Source: Karalla daura (taxonomy: Eukaryota > Chordata > Actinopteri > Chaetodontiformes > Leiognathidae). From it: 64,000 nt of DNA. Under the pieces are notes generated by a model. That model was not told where the DNA came from and made no database searches. It worked only from the letters and a program-made list of their open reading frames with translations. The position numbers were made by a program, and so were the translations under genes. This document shows, one piece after another, positions 10,601-23,690 of this stretch. Each line of letters starts with the position of its first letter. Position 1 is the stretch's first letter. The DNA lies in contig CM055189.1 in NCBI GenBank assembly GCA_029224185.1, positions 29,232,690 to 29,296,689 of the forward strand, given 5' to 3'.

Positions 10601-13600
10601 TTGTGGTGTGTTTGTGTAGCGCGTTGTACGCTGATAGGTTGTATGGTTTTTCAGCAGCACCTCTTCTCGACGACCATGTGCTCAGGTACCTGCTCCATTG
10701 TCTCGTCTGCTGACATGGTAATACAAAGTGATGAGGCGTCCAGCTTCAATGCACCCCAGCAGATGGCACAGGCCCTGGGAGACTCCCAGAGTTTGAAAGG
10801 ACCCCCTCAGCATTGGGCATGTCCAATCTCTTCTTAGCACCGGGCCGACATGCGGGATCGCTGAAAAATCAGCTCTCGTTTCGCTCTTTTCACGCTGCTC
10901 CCAGCCACACCCTAAGCAGCAGACAAATTCTTTTTTCCAGTTTTGTAGGAACATTGGTGCTCTCTCATGCGGGGTTGGCCATAAACCTGTGCGCCTTGTG
11001 AAATTTAAACGACGAGCCTCATCGTAGGCCCAGTGCAGCCTTTTCTCTCCCTAAGCCCCCATTCATTTTCCCACCGCTGCCATCAATGTTAAACGTTACA
11101 CTACTCCTCGCGACTGTGGCCACAGTTCTCATAGTACACACACCAAATCGTGTCAGGGCGTTCTGGAGACTCTCCCCTACGGTGTGACAGTGAACTCATA
11201 TTCCAGATTGGTGAAAGCGTTGTCTCCATAGAGCCAAATGTTTATCACTTGGCCAATTTGGCTTTTTCCCATAAGAATGAATGGGAAAAAAAGAACTCCA
11301 CAAACATTCGTAACGTTGCCATACTTTGACTTTGAAACTTCATTTTATTTCAAAAATTGAAGAAGCTTGTGGTGTGTTTGTGTAGCGCGTTGCACGCTGA
11401 TAGGTTGTATGGTTTTTCAGCAGCACCTCTTCTCGACGACCATGTGCTCAGGTACCTGCTCCATTGTCTCGTCTGCTGACATGGTAATACAAAGTGATGA
11501 GGCGTCCAGCTTCAATGCACCCCAGCAGATGGCACAGGCCCTGGGACACTCCCAGAGTTTGAAAGGACCCCCTCAGCATTGGGCATGTCCAATCTCTTCT
11601 TAGCACCGGGCCGACATGCGGGATCGCTGAAAAATCAGCTCTCGTTTCGCTCTTTTCACGCTGCTCCCAGCCACACCCTAAGCAGCAGACAAATTCATTT
11701 TTCCAGTTTTGTAGGAACATTGGTGCTCTCTCATGCGGGGTTGGCCATAAACCCGTGCGCCTTGTGAAATTCTATATGACGAGCCTCATCGTAGGCCCAG
11801 TGCAGCCTTTTCTCTCCATAAGCCCCCATTCATTTTCCCACCGCTGCCATCAATGTTAAACGTTACACTACTCCTCGCGACTGTGGCCACAGTTCTCATA
11901 GTACACACACCAAATCGTGTCAGGGCATTCTGGAGACTCTCCCCTACAGTGTGACAGTGAGCTCATATTCCAGATTGGGGAAAGCGTTGTCTCCATAGAG
12001 CCAAATGTTTATCACTTGGCCAATTTGGGTTTTCCCATAAGAATGAATGGGAAAAAAAGAACTCCACAAACAAACATTCGCAACGTTGCCATACTTTGAC
12101 TTTGAAACTTCATTTTCATTTCAAAAATTGAAGAGTCTTGTGGTGTGTTTTTGTAGCGAGTTGCACGCTGATTGGTTGTATGGTTTTTCAGCAGCACCTC
12201 TTCTCGACGACCATGTGCTCAGGTACCTTCTCCATTGTCTCGTCTGCTGACATGGTAATACAAAGTGATGAGGCGTCCAGCTTCAATGCATCCCAGCAGA
12301 TGGCACAGGCCCTGGGAGACTCCCAGAGTTTGAAAGGACCCCCTCAGCATTGGGCATGTCCAATCTCTTCTGAGCACCGGGCCGACATGCGGGATCGCTG
12401 AAAAATCAGCTCTCGTTTCGCTCTTTTCACGCTGCTCCCAGCCACACCCTAAGCAGCAGACAAATTCATTTTTCCAGTTTTGTAGGAACATTGGTGCTCT
12501 CTCATGCGGGGTAGGCCATAAACCAGTGCGCCTTGTGAAATTTAAACGACGAGCCTCATCGTAGGCCCAGTGCAGCCTTTTCTCTCCATAAGCCCCCATT
12601 CATTGTCCCACCACTGCCATCAATGTTAAACGCTACACTACTCCTCGCGACTGTGGCCACAGTTCTCATAGTACACACACCAAATCGTGTCAGGGCGTTC
12701 TGGAGACTCTCCCCTACGGTGTGACAGTGAACTCATATTCCAGATTGGGGAAAGCGTTGTCTCCATAGAGCCAAATGTTTATCACTTGGCCAATTTGGCT
12801 TTTTCCCATAAGAATGAATGGGAAAAAAAGAACTCCACAAACATTCGCAACGTTGCCATACTTTGACTTTGAAACTTCATTTTATTTCAAAAATTGAAGA
12901 AGCTTGTGGTGTGTTTGTGTAGCGCGTTGCACGCTGATAGGTTGTATGGTTTTTCAGCAGCACCTCTTCTCGACGACCATGTGCTCAGGTACCTGCTCCA
13001 TTGTCTCGTCTGCTGACATGGTAATACAAAGTGATGAGGCGTCCAGCTTCAATGCACCCCAGCAGATGGCACAGGCCCTGGGACACTCCCAGAGTTTGAA
13101 AGGACCCCCTCAGCATTGGGCATGTCCAATCTCTTCTTAGCACCGGGCCGACATGCAGGATCGCTGAAAAATCAGCTCTCGTTTCGCTCTTTTCACGCTG
13201 CTCCCAGCCACACCCTAAGCAGCAGACAAATTCATTTTTCCAGTTTTGTAGGAACATTGGTGCTCTCTCATGCGGGGTTGGCCATAAACCCGTGCGCCTT
13301 GTGAAATTCTATATGACGAGCCTCATCGTAGGCCCAGTGCAGCCTTTTCTCTCCATAAGCCCCCATTCATTTTCCCACCGCTGCCATCAATGTTAAACGT
13401 TACACTACTCCTCGCGACTGTGGCCACAGTTCTCATAGTACACACACCAAATCGTGTCAGGGCATTCTGGAGACTCTCCCCTACAGTGTGACAGTGAGCT
13501 CATATTCCAGATTGGGGAAAGCGTTGTCTCCATAGAGCCAAATGTTTATCACTTGGCCAATTTGGGTTTTCCCATAAGAATGAATGGGAAAAAAAGAACT

Positions 13601-14440
13601 CCACAAACAAACATTCGCAACGTTGCCATACTTTGACTTTGAAACTTCATTTTCATTTCAAAAATTGAAGAGTCTTGTGGTGTGTTTTTGTAGCGAGTTG
13701 CACGCTGATTGGTTGTATGGTTTTTCAGCAGCACCTCTTCTCGACGACCATGTGCTCAGGTACCTTCTCCATTGTCTCGTCTGCTGACATGGTAATACAA
13801 AGTGATGAGGCGTCCAGCTTCAATGCATCCCAGCAGATGGCACAGGCCCTGGGAGACTCCCAGAGTTTGAAAGGACCCCCTCAGCATTGGGCATGTCCAA
13901 TCTCTTCTGAGCACCGGGCCGACATGCGGGATCGCTGAAAAATCAGCTCTCGTTTCGCTCTTTTCACGCTGCTCCCAGCCACACCCTAAGCAGCAGACAA
14001 ATTCATTTTTCCAGTTTTGTAGGAACATTGGTGCTCTCTCATGCGGGGTAGGCCATAAACCAGTGCGCCTTGTGAAATTTAAACGACGAGCCTCATCGTA
14101 GGCCCAGTGCAGCCTTTTCTCTCCATAAGCCCCCATTCATTGTCCCACCACTGCCATCAATGTTAAACGCTACACTACTCCTCGCGACTGTGGCCACAGT
14201 TCTCATAGTACACACACCAAATCGTGTCAGGGCGTTCTGGAGACTCTCCCCTACGGTGTGACAGTGAACTCATATTCCAGATTGGGGAAAGCGTTGTCTC
14301 CATAGAGCCAAATGTTTATCACTTGGCCAATTTGGCTTTTTCCCATAAGAATGAATGGGAAAAAAAGAACTCCACAAACATTCGCAACGTTGCCATACTT
14401 TGACTTTGAAACTTCATTTTATTTCAAAAATTGAAGAAGC
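10601..14440. repeat. Higher-order unit 4: beta-gamma-delta-gamma-delta pentamer
   Basis: Monomers start at 10601 (beta), 11367 (gamma), 12138 (delta), 12904 (gamma) and 13675 (delta). The first four lie exactly 4,605 bp from unit 3. The fifth lies 4,606 bp away because of the one-base deletion near 8370. The alpha monomer expected at 14441 is replaced by a transitional monomer, so this is where regular domain 1 order stops. Confidence 0.86.
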
Positions 14441-15982
14441 TTGTGGTGTGTTTGTGTAGCGCGTTGCACGCTGATAGGTTGTATGGTTTTTCAGCAGCAC
14501 CTCTTCTCGACGACCATGTGCTCAGGTACTTGCTCCATTGTCTCGTCTGCTGACATGGTAATATAAAGTGATGAGGCGTCCAGCTTCAATGCACCCCAGC
14601 AGATGGCACAGGCCCTGGGAGACTCCCAGAGTTTGAAAGGACCCCCTCAGCATTGGGCATGTCCAATCTCTTCTTAGCACCGGGCCGACATGCGGGATCG
14701 CTGAAAAATCAGCTCTCGTTTCGCTCTTTTCACGCTGCTCCCAGCCACACCCTAAGCAGCAGACAAATTATTTTTTCCAGTTTTGTAGGAACATTGGTGC
14801 TCTCTCATGCGGGGTAGGCCATAAACCCGTGCGCCTTGTGAAATTCTATATGACGAGCCTCATCGTAGGCCCAGTGCAGCCTTTTCTCTCCATAAGCCCC
14901 CATTCATTTTCCCACCGCTGCCATCAATGTTAAACGTTACACTACTCCTCGCGACTGTGGCCACAGTTCTCATAGTACACACACCAAATCGTGTCAGGGC
15001 ATTCTGGAGACTCTCCCCTACAGTGTGACAGTGAGCTCATATTCCAGATTGGGGAAAGCGTTGTCTCCATAGAGCCAAATGTTTATCACTTGGCCAATTT
15101 GGGTTTTCCCATAAGAATGAATGGGAAAAAAAGAACTCCACAAACAAACATTCGCAACGTTGCCATACTTTGACTTTGAAACTTCATTTTCATTTCAAAA
15201 ATTGAAGAGTCTTGTGGTGTGTTTGTGTAGCGAGTTGCACGCTGATTGGTTGTATGGTTTTTCAGCAGCACCTCTTCTCGACGACCATGTGCTCAGGTAC
15301 CTTCTCCATTGTCTCGTCTGCTGACATGGTAATACAAAGTGATGAGGCGTCCAGCTTCAATGCATCCCAGCAGATGGCACAGGCCCTGGGAGACTCCCAG
15401 AGTTTGAAAGGACCCCCTCAGCATTGGGCATGTCCAATCTCTTCTGAGCACCGGGCCGACATGCGGGATCGCTGAAAAATCAGCTCTCGTTTCGCTCTTT
15501 TCACGCTGCTCCCAGCCACACCCTAAGCAGCAGACAAATTCATTTTTCCAGTTTTGTAGGAACATTGGTGCTCTCTCATGCGGGGTTGGCCATAAACCCG
15601 TGCGCCTTGTGAAATTCTATATGACGAGCCTCATCGTAGGCCCAGTGCAGCCTTTTCTCTCCAGAAGCCCCCATTCATTGTCCCACCGCTGCCATCAATG
15701 TTAAACGTTACACTACTCCTCGCGACTGTGGCCACAGTTCTCATAGTACACACACCAAATCGTGTCAGGGCGTTCTGGAGACTCTCCCCTACGGCGTGAC
15801 AGTGAGCTCATATTCCAGATTGGGGAAAGCGTTGTCTCCATAGAGCCAAATGTTTATCACTTGGCCAATTTGGGTTTTCCCATGAGAATGAATGGGTAAA
15901 ACAGAACTCCACAAACAAACATTCGCAACGTTGCCATACTTTGACTTTGAAACTTCATTTTCATTTCAAAAACTGAAGAATC
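14441..15982. repeat. Two transitional monomers between domain 1 and domain 2
   Basis: The monomer at 14441 (771 bp) starts like beta or gamma (TAGCGCG), has TTATTTTTTCC and GGTAGGCC in its middle, and ends as gamma (TTCTATATG, GTGAGCTCAT). The monomer at 15212 (771 bp) has a delta-like head with GCATCCCAG, then TTCTATATG near 15,616. It then takes domain 2 bases: CCAGAAGCCCC, CATTGTCCC, ACGGCGTGACAG, GGGTAAAACAG and AAAACTGAAG. Private changes are also present, such as GGTACTTGC near 14,526 and AATATAAAG near 14,561. The boundary is a gradient of mixed monomers and not a clean break. Confidence 0.8.
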
Positions 15983-18900
15983 TTGTGGTGTGTTTGTGTA
16001 GCGAGTTGCACGCTGATAGGTTGTATGGTTTTTCAGCAGCACCGCCTCTCGACGACCATGTGCTCAGGTACCTGCTCCAATGTCTCCTCTGTTGACATGG
16101 TAATACAAAGTGATGAGGCGTCCAGCTTCAATGCACCCCAGCAGATGGCACAGGCCCTGGGAGACTCCCAGAGTTTGAAAGGCCCTCTCAGCATTGGGCA
16201 TGTCCAATCTCTTCTTAGCACCGGGCCGACATGCGGGATCGCTGATAAATCAGCTCTCGTTTCGCTCTTTTCACGCTGCTCCCAGCCACACCCTACGCAG
16301 CAGACAAATTATTTTTTCCAGTTTTGTAGGAACATTGGTGCTCTCTCATGCGGGGTAAGCCATAAACCCGTGCGCCTTGTGAAATTTTAAATGACAAGCC
16401 TCGTCGTAGGCCCAGTGCAGCCTTTTCTCTCCATAAGCCCCCATTCATTTTCCCACCGCTGCCATCAATGTTAAACGTTACACTACTCCTCGCGACTGTG
16501 GCCACAGTTCTCATAGTACACACACCAAATCGTGTCAGGGCGTTCTGGAGACTCTCCCCTACGGCGTGACAGTGAGCTCATATTCCAGATTGGGGAAAGC
16601 GTTGTCTCCATAGAGCCAAATGTTTATCACTTGGCCAATATGGGTTTTCCCATAAGAATGAATGGGAAAAAAAGAACTCCACAAACAAACATTCGCAACG
16701 TTGCCATACTTTGACTTTGAAACTTCATTTTCATTTCAAAAATTGAAGAGTCTTGTGGTGTGTTTGTGTCGTGAGTTGCACGCTGATAGGTTGTATGGTT
16801 TTTCAGCAGCACCTCTTCTCGACGACCATGTGCTCAGGTACCTGCTCCATTGTCTCGTCTGCTGACACGGTAATACAAAGTGATGAGGCGTCCAGCTTCA
16901 ATGCACCCCAGCAGATGGCACAGGCCCTGGGAGACTCCCAGAGTTTGAAAGGCCCCCTCAGCATTGGGCATGTCCAATCTCTTCTGAGCACCGGGCCGAC
17001 ATGCGGGATCGCTGAAACATCAGCTTTCGTTTCACTCTTTTCACGCTGCTCCCAGCCACACCCTAGGCAGCAGACAAATTATTTTTTCCAGTTTTGTAGG
17101 AACATTGGTGCTCTCTCATGCGGGGTTGGCCATTAACCCGTGCGCCTTGTGAAATTTTAAATGACGAGCCTCGTCGTCGGCCCAGTGCAGCCTTTTCTCT
17201 CCATAAGCCCCCATTCATTGTCCCACCGCTGCCATCAATGTTAAACGTTACACTACTCCTCGCGACTGTGGCCACAGTTTTCAAAGTACACACACCAAAT
17301 CGTGTCAGGGCGTTCTGGAGACTCTCCCCTACGGCGTGACAGTGAGCTCATATTCCAGATTGGGGAAAGCGTTGTCTCCATAGAGCCAAATATTTATCAC
17401 GTGGCCAATTTGGGTTTTCCCATAAGAATGAATGGGAAAAACAGAACTCCACAAACAAACATTCGCAACGTTGCCATACTTTGACTTTGAAACTTCATTT
17501 TCATTTTAAAAATTGAAGAAGCTTGTGTTGTGTTTGTGTAGCGAGTTGCACGCTGATAGGTTGTTTGGTTTTTCAGTAGCACCTCTTCTCGACGACCATG
17601 AGCTCAGGTACCTTCTCCATTGTCTCGTCTGCTGACATGGTAATACAAAGTGATGACGCGTCCAGCTTCAATGCACCCCAGCAGATGGCACAGGCCCTGG
17701 GTGACTCCCAGAGTTTGAAAGGGCCCCCTCAGCATTGGGCATGTCCAATCTCTTCTGAGCACCGGGCCGACATGCGGGATCGCTGAAAAATCAGCTCTCG
17801 TTTCACTCTTTTCACGCTGCTCCCAGCCACACCCTAAGCAGCAGACAAATTCTTTTCTCCAGTTTTGTAGGAACATTGGTGCTCTCTCATGCGGGGTAGG
17901 CCATAAACCAGTGCGCCTTGTGAAATTTAAACGACGAGCCTCATCGTAAGCCCAGTGCAGCCTTTTCTCTCCATAAGCCCCCATTCATTGTCCCACCGCT
18001 GCCATCAATGTTAAACGTTACACTACTCCTCGCGACTGTGGCCACAGTTCTCATAGTACACACACTAAATCGTGTCAGGGCGTTCTGGAGACTCTCCCCT
18101 ACGGCGTGACAGTGAGCTCATATTCCAGATTGGGGAAAGCATTGTCTCCATAGAGCCAAATATTTATCACGTGGCCAATTTGGGTTTTTCCCATAAGAAT
18201 GAATGGGAAAAACAGAACTCCACAAACAAACATTCGCAACGTTGCCATACTTTGACTTTGAAACTTCATTTTATTTCAAAAATTGAAGAAGCTTGTGTTG
18301 TGTTTGTGTAGCGAGTTGCACGCTGATAGGTTGTATGGTTTTTCAGCAGCACCTCTTCTCGACGACCATGTGCTCAGGTACCTTCTCCATTGTCTCGTCT
18401 GCTGACATGGTAATACAAAGTGATGAGGCGTCCAGCTTCAATGCATCCCAACAGATGGCACAGGCCCTGGGAGCCTCCCAGAGTTTGAAAGGACCCCCTC
18501 AGCATTGGGCATGTCCAATCTCTTCTGAGCACCGGGCCGACATGCGGGATCGCTGAAAAATCAGCTCTCGTTTCGCTCTTTTCACGCTGCTCCCAGCCAC
18601 ACCCTAAGCAGCAGACAAATTCTTTTTTCCAGTTTTGTAGGAACATTGGTGCTCTCTCATGCGGGGTTGGCCATAAACCCGTGCGCCTTGTGAAATTTTA
18701 AATGACGAGCCTCATCGTAGGCCCAGTGCAGCCTTTTCTCTCCATAAGCCCCCATTCATTGTCCCACCGCTGCCATCAATGTTAAATGTTACACTACTCC
18801 TCGCGACTGTGGCCACAGTTCTCATAGTACACACACCAAATCGTGTCAGGGCGTTCTGGAGACTCTCCCCTACGGTGTGACAGTGAACTCATATTCCAGA

Positions 18901-21900
18901 TTGGGGAAAGCGTTGTCTCCATAGAGCCAAATGTTTATCACTTGGCCAATTTGGCTTTTTCCCATAAGAATGAAATGGGAACAACAGAACTCCACAAACG
19001 AACATTCACAACCTTGCCATTCTTTGACTTTGAAACTTCGTTTTCAATTCAAAAATTGAAGAGTCTTGTGGTGTGTTTGTGTAGCGAGTTGCACGCTGAT
19101 AGGTTGTGTGGTTTTTCAGCAGCACCTCTTCTCGACGACCATGTGCTCAGGTACCTGCTCCATTGTCTCCTCTGCTGACATGGTAACACAAAGTGATGAG
19201 GCGTCCAGCTTCAATGCACCCCAGCAGATGGCACAGGCCCTGGGAGACTCCCAGAGTTTGAAAGGGCCCCCTCAGCATTGGGCATGTCCAATCTCGTCTT
19301 AGCACCGGGCCGACATGCGGGATCGCTGAAAAATCAGCTCTCGTTTCGCTCTTTTCACGCTGCTCCCAGCCACACCCTAGGCAGCAGACAAATTATTTTT
19401 TCCAGTTTTGTAGGAACATTGGTGCTCTCTCATGCGGGGTTGGCCATTAACCCGTGCGCCTTGTGAAATTTTAAATGACGAGCCTCATCATAGGCCCAGT
19501 GCAACCTTTTCTCTCCATAAGCCCCCATTCATTGTCCCACCGCTGCCATCAATGTCAAACGTGACACTACTCCTCGCGACTGTGGCCACAGTTTTCATAG
19601 TACCCACACCAAATCGTGTCAGGGTGTTCTGGAGACTCTCCCCTACGGCGTGACAGTGAGCTCATATTCCAGATTGGGGAAAGCATTGTCTCCATAGAGC
19701 CAAATATTTATCACGTGGCCAATTTGGGTTTTCCCTTAAGAATGAATGGGAAAAACAGAACTCCACAAACAAACATTCGCAACGTTGCCATACTTTGACT
19801 TTGAAACTTCATTTTCATTTAAAAAATTGAAGAAGCTTGTGTTGTGTTTGTGTAGCGAGTTGCACGCTGATAGGTTGTATGGTTTTTCAGCAGCACCTCT
19901 TCTCGTCGACCATGAGCTCAGGTACCTTCTCCATTGTCTCGTCTGCTGACATGGTAATACAAAGTGATGAGGCGTCCAGCTTCAATGCACCCCAGCAGAT
20001 GGCACTGGCCCTGGGTGACTCCCAGAGTTTGAAAGGGCCCCCTCAGCATTGGGCATGTCCAATCTCTTCTGAGCAACGGGCCGACATGCCGGATCGCTGC
20101 AAAATCAGCTCTCGTTTCGCTCTTTTCACGCTGCTCCCAGCCACACCCTAAGCAGCAGACAAATTCTTTTTTCCAGTTTTGTAGGAACATTGGTGCTCTC
20201 TCATGCGGGGTAAGCCATAAACCCGTGCGCCTTGTGAAATTTTAAATGACGAGCCTCGTCGTAGGCCCAGTGCAGCCTTTTCTCTCCATAAGCCCCCATT
20301 CATTTTCCCACCGCTGCCATCAATGTTAAACGTTACACTACTCCTCGCGACTGTGGCAACAGTTCTCATAGTACACACACCAAATCGTGTCATGGCGTTC
20401 TGGAGACTCTCCCCGACGGCGTGACAGTGAGCTCATATTCCAGATTGGGGAAAGCATTGTCTCCATAGAGCCAAATATTTATCACGTGGCCAATTTGGGT
20501 TTTCCCATAAGAATGAATGGAAAAAACAGAACTCCACAAACAAACATTCGCAACGTTGCCATACTTTGACTTTGAAACTTCATTTTCATTTCAAAAATTG
20601 AAGAGTCTTGTGGTGTGCTTGTGGAGTGAGTTGCACGCTGATTGGTTGTATGGTTTTCAGCAGCACCTCTTCTCGACGACCATGTGCTCAGGTACCTTCT
20701 CCATTGTCTCGTCTGCTGACATGGTAATACAAAGTGATGAGGCGTCCAGCTTCAATGCATCCCAACAGATGGCACAGGCCATGGGAGACTCCCAGAGTTT
20801 GAAAGGACCCCATCAGCATTGGGCATGTCCAATCTCTTCTGAGCACCGGGCCGACATGCGGGATCGCTGCAAAATCAGCTCTCGTTTCGCTCTTTTCACG
20901 CTGCTCCCAGCCACACCCTAAGCAGCAGACAAATTCTTTTTTCCAGTTTTGTAGGAACATTGGTGCTCTCTCATGCGGGGTTGGCCATAAACCCGTGCGC
21001 CTTGTGAAATTTTAAATGACGAGCCTCATCGTAGGCCCAGTGCAGCCTTTTCTCTCCATAAGCCCCCATTCATTTTCCCACCGCTGCCATCAATGTTAAA
21101 CGTTACACTACTCCTCGCGACTGTGGCAACAGTTCTCATAGTACACACACCAAATCGTGTCATGGCGTTCTGGAGACTCTCCCCGACGGCGTGACAGTGA
21201 GCTCATATTCCAGATTGGGGAAAGCATTGTCTCCATAGAGCCAAATATTTATCACGTGGCCAATTTGGGTTTTCCCATAAGAATGAATGGGAAAAACAGA
21301 ACTCCACAAACAAACATTCGCAACGTTGCCATTCTTTGACTTTGAAACTTCATTTTCATTTCAAAAATTGAAGAGTCTTGTGGTGTGCTTGTGGAGTGAG
21401 TTGCACGCTGATTGGTTGTATGGTTTTCAGCAGCACCTCTTCTCGACGACCATGTGCTCAGGTACCTTCTCCATTGTCTCGTCTGCTGACATGGTAATAC
21501 AAAGTGATGAGGCGTCCAGCTTCAATGCATCCCAACAGATGGCACAGGCCATGGGAGACTCCCAGAGTTTGAAAGGACCCCATCAGCATTGGGCATGTCC
21601 AATCTCTTCTGAGCACCGGGCCGACATGCGGGATCGCTGAAAAATCAGCTCTCGTTTCGCTCTTTTCACGCTGCTCCCAGCCACACCCTAAGCAGCAGAC
21701 AAATTCTTTTTTCCAGTTTTGTAGGAACATTGGTGCTCTCTCATGCGGGGTTGGCCATAAACCCGTGCGCCTTGTGAAATTTTAAATGACGAGCCTCATC
21801 GTAGGCCCAGTGCAGCCTTTTCTCTCCATAAGCCCCCATTCATTGTCCCACCGCTGCCATCAATGTTAAACGTTACACTACTCCTCGCGACTGTGGCCAC

Positions 21901-23690
21901 AGTTCTCATAGTACACACACCAAATCGTGTCAGGGCGTTCTGGAGACTCTCCCCTACGGTGTGACAGTGAACTCATATTCCAGATTGGGGAAAGCGTTGT
22001 CTCCATAGAGCCAAATGTTTATCACTTGGCCAATTTGGCTTTTTCCCATAAGAATGAATGGAAAAACAGAACTCCACAAACAAACATTCGCAACGTTGCC
22101 ATACTTTGACTTTGAAACTTCATTTTCATTTCAAAAATTGAAGAATCTTGTGGTGTGTTTGTGTAGCGAGTTGCACGCTGATTGGTTGTATGGTTTTTCA
22201 GCAGCACCTCTTCTCGACAACCATGTGCTCAGGTACCTTCTCCATTGTCTCGTCTGCTGACATGGTAATACAAAGTGATGAGGCGTCCAGCTTCAATGCA
22301 CCCCAGCAGATGGCACAGGCCCTGGGAGAATCCCAGAGTTTGAAAGGGCCCCCTCAGCATTGGGCATGTCCAATCTCTTCTTAGCACCGGGCCGACATGC
22401 GGGATTGCTGAAAAATCAGCTCTCGTTTCGCTCTTTTCACGCTGCTCCCAGCCACACCCTAAGCAGCAGACAAATTCTTTTTTTGCAGTTTTGTAGGAAC
22501 ATTGGTGCTCTCTCATGCGGGGCAGGCCATTAACCCGTGCGCCTTGTGAAATTTAAACGACGAGCCTCATCGTAGGCCCAGTGCAGCCTTTCCTCTCCAA
22601 AAGCCCCCATTCATTGTCCCACCACTGCCATCAATGTTAAACGTTACACTACTCCTCGCGACTGTGGCCACAGTTCTCACAGTACACACACCAAATCGTG
22701 TCAGGGCGTTCTGGAGACTCTCCCCTACGGCTTGACAGTTAGCTCATGTTCCAGATTGGTGAAAGCATTGTCTCCATAGAGCCAAATGTTTATCACGTAG
22801 CCAATTTGGCTTTTTCCTATAAGAATGAATGGGAACAACAGAACTCCACAAACGAACATTCACAACCTTGCCATACTTTGACTTTGAAACTTCATTTTCA
22901 TTTCAAAAACTGAAGAATCTTGTGGTGTGTTTGTGTAGCGAGTTGCACGCTGATAGGTTGTATGGTTTTTCAGCAGCACCTCCTCTCGACGACCATGTGC
23001 TCAGGTACCTGCTCCAATGTCTCCTCTGTTGACATGGTAATACAAAGTGATGAGGCGTCCAGCTTCAATGCACCCCAGCAGATGGCACTGGCCCTGGGTG
23101 ACTCCCAGAGTTTGAAAGGGCCCCCTCAGCATTGGGCATGTCCAATCTCTTCTGAGCACCGGGCCGACATGCCGGATCGCTGAAAAATCACCTCTCGTTT
23201 CGCTCTTTTCACGCTGCTCCCAGCCACACCCTAAGCAGCAGACAAATTCTTTTTTCCAGTTTTGTAGGAACATTGGTGCTCTCTCATGCGGGGTAAGCCA
23301 TAAACCCGTGCGCCTTGTGAAATTTTAAATGACGAGCCTCGTCGTAGGCCCAGTGCAGCCTTTTCTCTCCATAAGCCCCCATTCATTTTCCCACCGCTGC
23401 CATCAATGTTAAACGTTACACTACTCCTCGCGACTGTGGCCACAGTTCTCATAGTACACACACCAAATCGTGTCATGGCGTTCTGGAGACTCTCCCCGAC
23501 GGCGTGACAGTGAGCTCATATTCCAGATTGGGGAAAGCATTGTCTCCATAGAGCCAAATATTTATCACGTGGCCAAATTGGGTTTTCCCATAAGAATGAA
23601 TGGGAAAAACAGAACTCCACAAACAAACATTCGCAACGTTGCCATACTTTGACTTTGAAACTTCATTTTCATTTCAAAAATTGAAGAGTC
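15983..23690. repeat. Domain 2, left block: ten monomers of mixed class
   Basis: Monomers start at 15983 (Y-like, 770 bp), 16753 (K, 770), 17523 (S, 770), 18293 (E, 773), 19066 (V, 771), 19837 (S', 771), 20608 (W, 770), 21378 (W, 770), 22148 (N, 772) and 22920 (Y, 771). The 773-bp monomer carries an extra A in GAATGAAATGGG near 18,973. The two W monomers are almost identical to each other and lack one T in TATGGTTTTCAG, a mark shared with the W at 53764. Most of this order reappears at 50681-54533. Confidence 0.85.

Larger units (their letters stand above)
1..15640. repeat. Domain 1: homogenised alpha/beta/gamma/delta higher-order array
   Basis: Four monomer classes alternate. Alpha (766 bp) has GAACGCATATTCC and GATTGGTGAAAG. 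Beta (766 bp) has GAACTCATATTCC with GATTGGTGAAAG. Gamma (771 bp) has AAATTCTATATGACG, GTGAGCTCAT and a doubled CAAA in ACAAACAAACATTC. Delta (766 bp) has GCATCCCAG, GGTAGGCC and AAACCAGTG. The order is alpha(partial), beta, gamma, delta, alpha, beta, gamma, hybrid, beta, gamma, delta, gamma, delta, alpha, beta, gamma, delta, gamma, delta, then two transitional monomers. Copies of one class differ at only a few bases (for example C1334 against T4403, T1665 against C4734), so amplification is recent or homogenisation active. The right edge is approximate: the last TTCTATATG is near 15,616 and the first GGCGTGACAG typical of domain 2 is near 15,793. Confidence 0.9.

Noticed and set aside
15983..16390. 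135-codon ORF, joint longest in the window
   Set aside because: It exists only because the AAAGG(C)CCC one-base deletion joins two frames. Sister monomers without the deletion lack it.
19290..19312. Resemblance of CCAATCTCGTCT to the 5S rRNA stretch CCGATCTCGTCT
   Set aside because: The match is about 12 bases. The rest of a 120-base 5S gene, including its internal control region, is not present, and most monomers read CTCTTCT here.
22470..22495. TTTTTTTGCAG in N monomers as a 3' splice site
   Set aside because: It looks like a polypyrimidine tract with AG, but there is no exon or gene around it and the variant is limited to one class.
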